Shown here in pieces: positions 22,985 to 33,789 of a DNA stretch of 64,000 bases. Where the stretch lies: contig WACJ01000117.1 in assembly GCA_008973525.1 (NCBI GenBank), positions 62,001-126,000 on the forward strand. Reading direction: 5' to 3'. Each line of letters begins with the position of its first letter. Position 1 is the first letter of the stretch. The notes under the pieces were generated by a model. That model saw only the letters and a list, made by a program, of their open reading frames with translations. It did not search any database and was not told the DNA's origin. Position numbers and translations under genes: made by a program. The DNA is from Stenopsyche tienmushanensis. Lineage: Eukaryota > Arthropoda > Insecta > Trichoptera > Stenopsychidae.

Positions 22985-23165
22985 TTACAAAAATCCCTAA
23001 ACGCTCTAGAGCTGAGGGGAGTGGCCACAAAGTTTCCGTGTTCAACCGGTCCGAAATTCGGATCGCTAACACATCGATAGAGAAACCACGCTATTAGACG
23101 CCCAGATCTACGTCCATAATTGGATCTCCGTCCAGTGATCCGGAACGACCCAACGATATCTCAGG
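22985..23165 (-). repeat. Antisense R1-type tail upstream of gene B
   Basis: The reverse complement encodes a degraded block like LYRCVSDPNFGPVEHGNFVAT and a WV.PDHWT relic. Nearly the same sequence stands upstream of gene C (26950-27125), at a similar distance from the start codon, so it was carried along in the duplication. Confidence 0.7.
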
Positions 23166-23426
23166 CAGTACCTAGCATTGTGGAAGAACAGAGAATGTGT
23201 CGACAGAGAGAGATGACAGCCAGAGGTCGACATGGATCATCCTTGCAACTTCTTCATATATTGCGACTTGAAAGCCGAGAAAAACTCAAAGACAATATTT
23301 TTATAGCCGACAGTATACATAATTTTAAGAAAATACAATACCATTCTAGGTTGCTAATGGAATATATACAGGTGTTTTCGTTGAATTTGTTCATATTGCC
23401 AATGCGAAATATTTGTACGAGAAACG

Positions 23427-23434
23427 TATATAAG
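23427..23434 (+). promoter_or_regulatory. TATA box of gene B
   Basis: TATATAAG lies 52 bases upstream of the ATG, within a block (GAAACGTATATAAGCCACC) that is almost identical in gene C. Confidence 0.6.
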
Positions 23435-23478
23435 CCACCAAACAAACATATTATAATATTCTACATTACAAGAGCAGG

Positions 23479-26400
23479 ATGGCGGTCAAATTGACTTTGG
23501 TTTTCTTGTTAATTTTCTTTTTTAATATTGCAAGTGAGTTCAAAATCTTCTAATTTTAATAGTTTTTAATAGTATCGAAAAAATTGCTTTAAATATCCGT
23601 TTTGTTAATATTTCTCAATAATATGTCATAATTTGCTTTTAATATATGTATTTTTATTAAGTTTTTCCTAATTTTAACACATTACCGACCGCACAAAAGG
23701 TAAATTTTAAATGAGAATAGTGATTATTATCATGGACTTATGTTAGTTAAATAATTATTTAGCTTTACGCCAAGTGGAAAAACAAGCAAGTACGTATATA
23801 GTCAACCTTTCTATAGCGTTAGGATAGGGACCACGCTATAGAAGAAAAACGCAATATATAAATTTGTGTGTATTTAGTGCAAGGGACTAACACGCGCGAA
23901 GGGGGCATTTGTCTTATATATTTAACGCGTTTTTTACGTTGCAAACGACGCTATAGGAGGTTTATATATGCATACATACACCCAGTTATATTATTGTGTT
24001 AATATCTCCTAAAAAACATATTTTGGCACGACGGTATTCTGAATGCCCAAAATGTAACCTAATCGAAAATTAGTAAAATTTTGAAAGGCAATTTATAATA
24101 TTTCTTGATGTTTTTCTAAAACATAATTTTAAATAAGCTCAAGACACTAACGGCGCGTGTGCGGGCTGTAATTTGTTAACATCGTAGAATCGAAATATTA
24201 CATACAGTATAATGTTGTCCTTGGTATCCACGGTAAATTTTGGGCGGTCCGGTCTTTTCCTGTCCTTCAAAGTGCAAGTCTTCTCGTATCTTCTAATTGT
24301 GTAATTCACCTTAAAAACTTCTTGTTAACTTCAAATAATAATTTGATTAATTTAATAATTTTGACATATTTTCAATCCAAAATGTAGTGAAGTCCATATA
24401 CCAATTATATAACAGATGGTAAGAACGACTTTATGAACTTTTTTTTATATATTTGTATTGACATTATGATGTATTGTTAAAAAAGTAGGGTATTAGCAAT
24501 GAAAATAAGAAGAAAAAAATAGTGTTTTTACATAGCACTCGATAATATGCTAGGCGTTTCCAAACTTATTGTCGATAGGGTGTATGTATGGCTCACATAT
24601 TCCTATAGGGGAGTCCCGTCTATCCAAAATGCATCCCATAATTTACTTCTTTCTTAAACATGTGTTTTTCAATGGCACATTTCAATGGAAAATTATGGGT
24701 TCATCCCTGTTTTTAGAGCTGATTCAGTTGCAAAATCATCCGTTGTTCCCCTTGCAGAGGTTTGTTTGTTTAAAACAATCTAAACATCTAAAATAATAAT
24801 TCTTTTTGATTTTTAGAGAATGTTATAAGATCTGAAGTATATTTGATTTGATCAACAAGACATCCGCCATTTTTTAGTAATGTGATAAAACATTTTTAAT
24901 TCATCGGGCATTGTTCAATATTATTCTACAGCAGCAAAAAAAGCGAGTTGTTATCAGTGGTTTGACAGCTAAAATTTAGTGAGAGTCTAGCAAACTCTAT
25001 ACATAACAACTTTGTTCCATTTATAGCTCTCTAACTATATTTTGAAAAATGCTAGGATTACTTACTTATCAAAGTAGTTGCATAAAGTTTTATTTTTATG
25101 TTGAATTAAATATTCTTATTAAACTTGATCGTCACAATTTCTAAGCTAATTAATATATCCAAACATACTTAGTGGACCGAATTGTATGCAAAAAATTAGC
25201 ATTTTTGATATATAATAGTTATTTAATTTACATATGTTTTTGGTAATGTGATATAAATTTAAATTCTTAATAAATATGATTTTTTTGGTTCATCAGAACT
25301 CGATTAAAAATAAAATATTTTATGATGCTATTTTAATACTATACAAATAATTAATATTATTTCAGATACACTGCGTGAAATCCCACGAAAAAGTCCACCC
25401 ATAAAAGGTCCACCCATTAAAGGTCCACCCATAAAAGGTCCACCCATAAAAGGTCCACCCATAAAAGTTCCATCAATAAAAGGTAATATAATAACCGAAA
25501 AATGTATGATTAACCAGTTTCAGCCATAGTTACGATATACTGCCATGATTTATTGGACGGCTATGTTTCTGGAATTTATAATTTATATATTTTTACAATA
25601 ATTTATATCCATAAACTTCCAGGAATCTGCGACCATATGCCGAATTCCCATTATGAGGAATGTGGAACAGCTTGTCCTGCAACTTGCGATAATTACGTGC
25701 AGTTCAATAAAGGAGAAATTATGTGTACAATGCAATGTGTTGAAGGATGCTTTTGCAATCCAGGATTTGTCTTGAATAAATCAAACAAATGTGTTAGGCC
25801 TAGCGAATGCTGTAAGTATTATTTAATTTTATTTCTAATAGAATAGTATCTAATTATAAAGCATCTTTCATTTCAGGATACTTAGTTTTTCGTTTGTGGC
25901 CTATTTTATAGATATACTAACAAGTATCCGACATGCGTTGCAATGCCACGCACGCTTAGTAATTGTTTGACAAAAAATGCAGTACGTGGTTTATTGCCCC
26001 AGACCACGTGTAGCGCGGGCTAAAAGACTAGAATCCAAAATCGCGCTCGCTGTCGCCTTGTTAATCGATTCTCTTCTTCAACTCACCAAAGTTTCATCAT
26101 AATCGGTTGAATGCGATAAGAGCGTATATTATACTTACTAAAGACTAATGAGTTTTATTTGTGTCATTGCTTAAATTGGTGATGTCGATGTTTTTTTTCC
26201 GAGTATATACCATCGGGTTTCATTTTGAATAATAATTTTTTTTTAAGATTTAATGTTCCAAAATACTAAATGCTTCTGATCATTTTTTTAATATCAGATC
26301 CTGAAGAAGATAAGATAAAACCAGGTAATGGTAATTCAATGTTCTAATGTAATTTTCAATCTCAATAGAGAGTTTTAATAATTTATATCCATAAACTTCC

Positions 26401-26659
26401 AGGAGTATGCGACCATATGCCGAATTCCCATTATGAGGAATGTGGAACAGCTTGTCCTGCAACTTGCGATAATTACGTACAGTTCTATAAAGGAAGAATT
26501 ATATGTACAATGCAATGTGTTGAAGGATGCTTTTGCAATCCAGGATTTGTCTTGAATAAATCAAACAAATGTGTTACGACTAACGAATGCTGTAAGTATT
26601 ATTTAATTTTATTTCCAAATAAAACAGCATCTAATTATAAAGCATCTTTCATTTCAGGA
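23479..26659 (+). CDS. TIL-domain secreted peptide, gene B (two TIL exons, repeat-expanded linker)
   Basis: The predicted exons are 23479-23533 (signal peptide MAVKLTLVFLLIFFFNIA), 25366-25482 (117 nt, PPIKG repeats), 25623-25811 (TIL 1), 26298-26324 (27 nt, linker like DPEEDKIKPG), 26403-26591 (TIL 2) and a last exon from 26658. All internal exons are phase 1 and multiples of 3. Both TIL exons (189 nt each) have ten cysteines and the loop C-TMQ-C. The same loop is known from the honeybee chymotrypsin inhibitor AMCI, so Met is the likely P1. The stop TGA forms across the last splice. Exon 1 is 15 nt shorter than in gene C (lost between AAGTG repeats). Relics of the micro-exons present in gene C are degraded in intron 1. 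TIL 1 alone followed by TGA at 25864, or a product joining both domains, are both possible. Confidence 0.75.
25395..25484 (+). repeat. Six tandem 15-nt units in the gene B linker exon
   Basis: The unit is CCACCCATAAAAGGT, encoding P-P-I-K-G. Units 1, 3 and 4 are exact, unit 2 has one change, unit 5 ends GTT and unit 6 is CCATCAATAAAAGGT, whose last two bases are the intron donor. Gene C has only one unit. Confidence 0.9.
25900..26200 (+). repeat. Intron repeat shared by genes B and C
   Basis: About 300 bases, including ACGAGTATCCGACATGCG-type and CCACGTGTAGCGCGG blocks, are nearly the same as 29050-29350. In gene C this sequence lies in the intron before the last linker exon. In gene B it lies between the two TIL exons, which shows where the extra TIL exon was added. 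Confidence 0.75.
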
Positions 26660-26754
26660 AGCAATCGATAAATCTTCAATCAAACAACGGCGATTGTGAC
26701 TGCACAAGAACACCAATGCTATGCTCTAATGTAAATCCACTTTGCTTGTATATC

Positions 26755-26760
26755 AATAAA
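26755..26760 (+). terminator. Polyadenylation signal of gene B
   Basis: AATAAA lies about 95 bases after the spliced stop and is followed by GT-rich sequence. The same tail occurs in gene C at 29841-29846. Confidence 0.65.
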
Positions 26761-26949
26761 TGAGCATTTACACTGATGTTCGTGTTTTATTTTATTTTTA
26801 TTTAGGAATATAAAATCAGCCTTCACCATAGTAGTACATAAAAAGTGCGTAAACGGTATTGTTGCATTCCACCCTTACCGGGCCCGCAATCTTTGTCGCG
26901 GCTACTTCACGCAACCCATCCCGAGGAGTGTCTCGAATCACAGAATGCT

Positions 26950-27125
26950 CCGGAGGTCAGATGCGCCGGTGCACACAGGAGTGGCCACAAAGTTACCGTG
27001 CTCAACCGGTCCGAAATTCGGAACGCTAACACATCGATAGAGGAACCTCGCTATTAGATGCCTAGATCTACGTCCATAATTGGATATCCGTCCAGTGATC
27101 CGGAACGACCCAACGATATCTCAAG
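26950..27125 (-). repeat. Antisense R1-type tail upstream of gene C
   Basis: It is the duplicate of 22985-23165 with a few base changes. The shared block continues through the promoter into exon 1, so one duplication copied relic, promoter and gene. Confidence 0.7.
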
Positions 27126-27387
27126 CAGTAGCTAACATTGTGGAAGAACAGAGACATGTGTCGACAGAGAGAAATGACAGCCAGAGGTCGACATGGATCA
27201 TCCTTGCAACTCCTTCATATATTGCGACTTGAAAGCCGAGAAAAACTCCAAGACAATATTTTTATAGCCGACAGTATACATAATTTTAAGAAAATACAAT
27301 ACCATTCTAGGTTGCTAATGGAATATATACAGGTGTTTTCGTTGAATTTATTCATATTGCCAATGAAAAATATTTGTACAAGAAACG

Positions 27388-27396
27388 TATATAAAG
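27388..27396 (+). promoter_or_regulatory. TATA box of gene C
   Basis: TATATAAAG lies 54 bases upstream of the ATG, in the same context as in gene B. Confidence 0.6.
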
Positions 27397-27441
27397 CCAC
27401 CAAACAAACATATTAATAATATTCTAAATTACAAGAGCAGG

Positions 27442-29750
27442 ATGACGGTCAAATTGACTTTGGTTTTCCTCTTAATTTTCTTTTTAAATATTGCAAGTGG
27501 CATATTACCAAGTGAGTTCAAAATCTTCTAAGTTTTAATAGTTTTTAATAGTATCGAAAAAATTGCTTTAAATATCCGTTTTGTTAATATTTCTCAATAA
27601 TGTCATAATTTATTTTAAATGTGTGTTTTTATTAAGTTTTTACTAATTTTAACACATTACCGATCGCACAAAATTTTTGGAGAGTATATAATTATTATCA
27701 TGCATTTATCAACGCTATAGTCAACCTTTCTATAGCGTTGAGATAGAGACCACGCTATAGAAAAAAACGCTTATATTTGTATTAACATTATGATGTATTA
27801 TTAAAAAAGTAGGGTACTTAGCAATGAAAATAATTAAAAAAAGTGTTTTACATAACACATCGATGGGGTGTATATATGGGAATCCCGTCTATCCAAAACG
27901 CCCTCCATCATTTACTTCTGTCTTAAATATATGTTTTTCAATGACATATTCCAATGGAAAATTGTGTGTTCATCCCTGTTTTTAAGAGCTGCTTCAGTTG
28001 CAAAATTACCCTGTAGTCCCCCTTTCAGGGGTTTGTTTATTTAAAATAATCTATACAACTAAAATAATAATTCTTCTTGATTTTTAGAGCATGTTAAACC
28101 AGCCAAACTAGGTGGTACGTAAAATATAAGCAAAATCTGAAATATATTTGATAATTGAAAAACTTAATTCAATTTACTATTTTTTAGGTCTATTTCCAGA
28201 CTTTTTACCAACAAGACCCCCACCATTTTTCGGTAATATGATAAAACAAGTTTAATTCATCTGGAATTGTTCAATATTATTCTACAGCAGCAAAAAAGCG
28301 AGTTGTTATCAGTGGCTTGACAGCTAAAATTAAGCCTAGCAAGCTCTATATATAACAACTTTGTTCCATTTTTAACTATATAACTATATTTTAAAAAATG
28401 TGGAATTAAATATTCTTGTTAAACTTGATCGTCACAATTTCTAAGCTAATTCTATTCAATTTCCAGATCCAAACATAGCGATTGGACCAAATCGTACGTA
28501 AAAAATTAGCATGCGTTCTGAAATATTTTTGATATATAATAGTAATTTAATTGACTTATGTTTTAGGTCTAGTACGTGAAAACATACAAAATCGACCAAA
28601 ATTTTTTGGTAATGTGATAAAAATTTAAATTCTTATTTAAAATATTTTATGAAGCTATTTTAATAATAAACAAATAATTTATGTTATTTCAGATCCAGTG
28701 CCTGAAATCCCACGAAAACGTCCACCCATAAAAGGTAATATAATAACCGAAAATTGTACCAGTTACACAATTGTACCAGTGTAACCAGTTTCAGCCTTAA
28801 GTTACGATATATTGCCATGATTTATTGGACGGCTATGTTTCTGGAATTTATAAAAAGGTAATTTAGTAATTCAGCCTATACATATGACCATACGACGAGA
28901 ATATCATCTACGCATCTTAGTCACATCTTCGATTTTAGAGGGATTTCTTCTTGTATTTTCCCCTCAAATCCAATCATAAATATTTTGGTAATAGATGGAG
29001 ATGAAAAACATTGTTTTGTCAAATTCAAAATTTGTCTGGATACTTTGTGTTTGTTTTGTAGCCTATTTTATAGGTATACTAACGAGTATCCGACATGCGT
29101 TGCAATGCCACGCGCGCTTAGTAATTGTTTGAAAAGAAATGCAGTACGTGGTTTATTGCCTCAGACCACGTGTAGCGCGGGGTAAACGACTAGAATCCAA
29201 AAGCGCGCTCGCTGTCGCCTCAGTTAACCGATTTTCTCCTTAAACTCACCAAAGTTTAATCATAACCGGTTGAATGCGATAAGAGCGTATATTATACATA
29301 CTAAAGACTAATGAGTTTTATTTGTGTCATTGCTTAAATTGGTTATGTCGATGGTTTTTTTTGATTTTTGTTCATTTTTTTCATTTCAGATCCTAAAGAA
29401 GATAAGATAAAACTAGGTAATGGTAATTCAATGTTCTAATGTAATTTTCAATCTCAATAGAGAGTTTTAATAATCTATATCCATAAACTTCCAGGAGTAT
29501 GCGACCATATGCCGAATTCCCATTATGAGGAATGTGGAACAGCTTGTCCTGCAACTTGCGATAATTACGTACAGTTCTATAAAGGAAGAATTATATGTAC
29601 AATGCAATGTGTTGAAGGATGCTTTTGCAATCCAGGATTTGTCTTGAATAAATCAAACAAATGTGTTACGACTAACGAATGCTGTAAGTGTTATTTAATT
29701 TTATTTCCAATAAAATAGTATCTAATTATAAAGCATCTTTCATTTCAGGA
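27442..29750 (+). CDS. TIL-domain secreted peptide with micro-exon linker, gene C (9 exons)
   Basis: The predicted exons are 27442-27511 (signal peptide, then SGILP), 28088-28114 (27 nt), 28188-28232 (45 nt, ending TRPPPFFG), 28467-28493 (27 nt), 28567-28608 (42 nt, ending NRPKFFG), 28693-28734 (42 nt, ending KRPPIKG), 29390-29416 (27 nt), 29495-29683 (TIL) and a last exon from 29749. Every internal exon is phase 1 on both sides, so any can be skipped without breaking the frame. Three linker exons end in similar R-P-rich motifs. The TIL domain has ten cysteines, CGTACPATC and the predicted reactive loop C-TMQ-C (P1 Met, chymotrypsin-like by analogy with AMCI). The stop TGA is built from the last base of the TIL exon and GA of the next. 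I infer a linker of about 70 residues between signal peptide and inhibitor. Its role is unknown. It might be cleaved, or display the inhibitor. Confidence 0.8.
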
Positions 29751-29840
29751 AGCAATCGATAAATTTTCAATCAAACAACGGCGATTGTGACTGCACAAGA
29801 ACACAAATGCTATGCTCTAATGTAATCCACTTTTTATATC

Positions 29841-29846
29841 AATAAA
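29841..29846 (+). terminator. Polyadenylation signal of gene C
   Basis: AATAAA is in the same 3' context as gene B, about 90 bases after the stop. Confidence 0.65.
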
Positions 29847-30091
29847 TGAGCATTTACACTGATGATATTGTTCGTGTTTTATTTTGCCTTTCCTGCAATC
29901 TTCATCGCGGCTGCCTCACGCAGCCCAGAGAAAAATAGACAGTGTGTTCGTCCTGCAACCCTTAAGATCGGTCGCATGGTCCGAATAGCATAAAAGACGG
30001 CCCGCTTTGATGACCAAAAATCGATAATTGACGGCAAAATAATATTTATTTTAATTAATATATTTACTTTTATATTATTATAATTAAATAC

Positions 30092-30760
30092 CGGCAGTTT
30101 TGTGTTTTGTCGATTACAAGAAAGCGTTCGACTGCGTCAAATGGGATAAAATGTGGGAAGTGCTAATGGCGATGGGTGTACCGACGCATCTTGTGCACCT
30201 AATAATGAACCTTTACCAGTATAACCAAACCACTATTAAGGTGAATGAAATTATATCCAAACCGTTCCAAACCCAAAAAGGCGTTAGACAGGGATGCATT
30301 CTCTCGCAGAACCTGTTCAATATATACGGCGAGTTTATTATGAGCAGAGTCCTGGAAAACAGGAACGGTGGAATCTCCATTGACGGAAAGAAAATCTCCA
30401 ATCTACGATATGCTGATGACGCAACGCTAATTGCCGCGACTACAGACGAAATGACGACACTTCTCCAAAAAATTAAAATCGAGAGCTCAAACATGGGACT
30501 CGAGATAAATGAAGCCAAAACCAAAATCATGGTTATAGACAGAACATGTGCACTTTCCACAACCAACATTCAAGGGCTGGAAACGGTACACGAATTTATT
30601 TATTTCGGATCCTGCATCACGGACTCCGGCGGCTGCGACGCAGAGATTAAGAGGAGAATTGGTATGGCAAAAAACGCTATGTCTCAGCTGAACATAGTTT
30701 GGAGAAATAGAAATATAACCAATGCAACTCACAGTCGGAGTCAAGATCCTCAGCCATGAA
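30092..30760 (+). pseudogene. RTE-like reverse transcriptase fragment
   Basis: It begins in motif A (CFVDYKKAFDCVKW), then has a block like TQKGVRQGCILSQNLFNIY and the intact catalytic LRYADDATLIA, MGLEINEAKTKIM and IKRRIGMAKNAMSQL. The frame is open over 219 codons but lacks the N-terminus, endonuclease and C-terminus, so it is a dead 5'-truncated copy. An R1 relic follows directly. Confidence 0.8.
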
Positions 30761-30796
30761 TAATGCGATAAGAAGAGAGAGAGATTATTATAATTA

Positions 30797-31795
30797 AGCG
30801 GAATACCCGCCAACTTGATCAATCTCACCAGAAGCTACCTGTCTAACAAAACTGTCGTCGCTCAGGTAGGAGGAGAGATGATAGAACGTAAGCTCTCAAT
30901 GGGATTCCCGCAAGGTTCTGTATTGGGACCACTATTATGGAACATTGTGCTTGACGACGTTCTCCAGTCTGCGTTGCCAACCGGCTGCGACCTCGTAGCC
31001 TATGCCGACGACCTTACCATATAATGGTTTGCGGGAAACGAGGTCACCAGCTTTCTCTGGGATTGGAGCGTAAGGAATAAGCTCACTTTTGCGCCCAAAA
31101 AATCCGTCGGAATTATGTTAAAAGGCCCAAAAGATCTACGCGCGCCTTCTATCAAACTGGGCGGTGATTTAGTGCCATTCAGAAAACACACCACCTATCT
31201 GGGCGTCACGCTAACTGAGAGATGTCAATTTAAAAAAAATACTGACGGGACGACTAAAGCTGCAGGGCCTTTGGAAAAATGTACAGACTTGCAGGAGCAA
31301 ACTGGGACCTCAGCAGGAAAAATATTCGCATCGCCACGATGCTATCTACGTTAACATTGCGCTATTTGGATCCGGAGCATGGTCCGAAAGACTGGACCGA
31401 TACGGCATGTGTAAAACCAACCATCGGCGTCTATTGGACAGTTTCAATGGAGAGTCTTCCTATACTAGCTGTCATCATACCGCTCGATCTGCAACTTCAG
31501 CTCAACGCTTGCAAATTTTCGCTGGGAAAACGGTCGAGTAATTAAAATTGGCAATCAAGTCCTCAATCCTGAGGACGCGACGATAGTAAGCTTGAGAGAT
31601 TGATCACAGAAGACTGCATTAGACGAATGGGAGCGAAGGTGGTTATCTTTGACCGCTGGGCGCCATCTTTACTTATTTCCCGACTCCGTCCAACGTCCGA
31701 TGGAGGAATAAATATCCTTGGATGTGCCCAAATCATTGGACATCACAGTTCTTTACAGGAGATAGCCGTTTTAGCACCCACTTAATGGGGAGAAC
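30797..31795 (+). pseudogene. R1-type ORF2 fragment with several frame breaks
   Basis: It includes LTRSYLSNKTVVAQVGGE, MGFPQGSVLGPLLWNIVLDD and LVAYADDLTI before a stop, then NKLTFAPKKSVGIMLKG, TTYLGVTL, SLPILAVIIPLDLQLQL, EWERRW...GRHLYL and a degraded C.NHWTSQFFTG near 31730-31760. It ends abruptly against a Jockey-like relic at about 31800. Confidence 0.75.
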
Positions 31796-31809
31796 AGGGA
31801 GGGAGGGAT

Positions 31810-32260
31810 TGCGCACTGCCACAGGCAGATATAGTTAAATATCTTGGCATGCATCTGGACAGACGTTTAACGTGGAAGACGCACATAAGCAAGTAGAAAA
31901 AGCAACTGGAGATCAAAATGAGAATGCTGTATTGGTTAATGGGCCGAAAATCGGAACTGTCCCTAGTAAATAAAACACTCTTATACAAAAGTATATAAAG
32001 TCTATCTGGACACATGGAATACAGCTCTGGGGTACGGCAATAAGCTCCAATATGTACATTCTCCAACGTTTTTAATCCAAAGTGCTGCGTACTACAGGTA
32101 ACGTTCCATGGTACGTGACAAACGAAAAGATACACAGATAATTAAGCATACCAACAGTAAGGCAGGAAATTGAAAACCATAGCCAAAAATACAAAAAAAA
32201 GGTTGAACACACACCCCAACCGCCTTGTTGAGGAGCTAATCAGCCAAGCATGGCACAGTT
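31810..32260 (+). pseudogene. Jockey-like reverse transcriptase C-terminus
   Basis: The frame reads VKYLGMHLDRRLTWKTHIS, then with stops LLYKSI, an IW.HGI.LWG relic, and LRTTGNVPWYVTNEKIH-type residues and a final TVRQEIE relic. The order matches the Jockey clade C-terminal region. Frame changes are frequent. Confidence 0.65.
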
Positions 32261-32549
32261 CGGTGATACTACTCTAGGTAAAAACCAAACTCTCTCGAAG
32301 GTTTTTCTGAAAGTTGAGAAACAGTCTGCTGGAAATTTGGACTTGGAAAACTGAAATGGCTTAATGTTGCCTGTTGTTAGATGGCGCTAATGTTGCTTAG
32401 CTTAATAAAATCAATCATCGTTTCACACTCGTGTCGTGCACTCAGTGTCGAATTAGCGCTACAAATACGATTATAATCTTAATTACATTAACGACTACCC
32501 ACGCTATTACGTAAATATATAAACATGCATTGCTTAAAATGTAAATATC

Positions 32550-33256
32550 TTGTTACGGATTACGCTTTGTGTCATCAATAACATTGTCGACAGATCAGCT
32601 AGATTGTTGAACTTTATTAAACGCAATACAAAGCAGTTCAGGAAGACCGAACCCAAAATCATTATTTTCAACGCATTAGTTAGAAGCGTGTTGGAGTATG
32701 CATGCGTGATTTGGAACCCATGTTATGCTGCGCATTCTGGGCGCATTGAAAGAATTAATAGATCCTTTACGCGGAGCCTGGCCTTCATGTCTAGTGGTAT
32801 CAGCAGTAGAAGTTCTTATCATCAGAGGCTTAAATATTTTTTTTTTGAACTGCCCCCGAGTAAGTCCAACCTAGGTCATCATGCCCCCCTATATCACACA
32901 TGTTCCAAACTCAATGATATAATCAATGTCACGGACTTGGACATTTTCAATGATGGTCTTGCAAAGTGCAAAAAAACATGTGCAGCACAAGTTTTGTGAA
33001 AGTACTGCTGATTATCGTCATACATAATGTTACTACTGCTGTTTTCCTATGTTATTTTTTTCTCTTGCTGCTTTGTACTTAATCAAATTGCTGTTGAACT
33101 TTTCATTTCATTGTTTCTTTATATATTGTAACTCATCATAACCAATGCTGAGCACACCTCTAATTGATGTACATACCAGTCCTGAACATTATTGTGCTTT
33201 TTTCATGTAATGCTATGTATGTGCATTGTTGGTGAGCCATATAAATAAATAAATAA
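32550..33256 (+). pseudogene. CR1/Jockey-type reverse transcriptase C-terminus and 3' end
   Basis: A 149-codon frame contains RLLNFIKRNTKQF, IIFNALVRSVLEYACVIWNP and the tail DIIN..DLDIFNDGL. A 3' region of about 240 bases follows and ends in tandem AAAT units (33241-33256), the kind of microsatellite tail made by such elements. It is probably the same family as 34674-36720. Confidence 0.7.
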
Positions 33257-33299
33257 ATGTGATGGCCATTATCACTATGCCTGTGTTGGTATCACTGAA

Positions 33300-33720
33300 T
33301 CCAGTTATCGAAAAATGGGGCACGAAAAAAAGTCAGCCTGGAGGTGCATCACTTGTCGCGGACAAGTTTCTGATCCCAGTGGAAATAACGCTTCCCTGGC
33401 AGATGTTCTCAGAGAAATTAGAAAGCCGCAATCAAACGTCAACACGTACGACACTGAAGGTGTGCTTCGACTCGACAATAATAATGACATAAAATCTACA
33501 GCCCTTTCATACTTTGAATCTTTCGAACCTGAAGCAGTATAATAATTGTACAAATTCAAATGGACGCGTTCTCGATTTGGTGTTGAGTAATGAAGATTGC
33601 TCCGTAGTTGCCTCTGCAGTGCCACTCACTAAAGAAGACTCCCACCATAAGTCCCTGAACAACGATTTCTCGCTACCCTCCGTGGCTCATTTGCGAGATA
33701 ATTTTCGTAAAAAATAATCT
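33300..33720 (+). pseudogene. CR1/Jockey-type ORF1 and endonuclease scraps
   Basis: The left part encodes a block like WRCITCRGQ from an ORF1 Cys-rich domain. The right part encodes NNCTNSNGRVLDLVLSNEDC and HHKSL, the last endonuclease block. The two are fused with the middle deleted. Element parts lie in inverted order relative to the C-terminal fragment on the left. Confidence 0.55.
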
Positions 33721-33789
33721 ATCATGCCACTGACTTTAAAGGAATGAGTGATAGATCACTGAGCATCGACGCTGTCACTGGGGTCGTCG

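Noticed and set aside
25395..25484. Short regular repeats resembling an array
   Set aside because: There are no spacers. The repeat is coding and is a tandem expansion in a linker exon, not CRISPR.
28200..28740. FFG/IKG motifs as amidated neuropeptides
   Set aside because: The Gly residues are followed by Asp-Pro or non-dibasic residues, so no amidation or cleavage signal is present.
30092..30760. Intact reverse transcriptase gene
   Set aside because: The frame is open but starts in motif A and lacks endonuclease, fingers and C-terminus, so it is a truncated relic.
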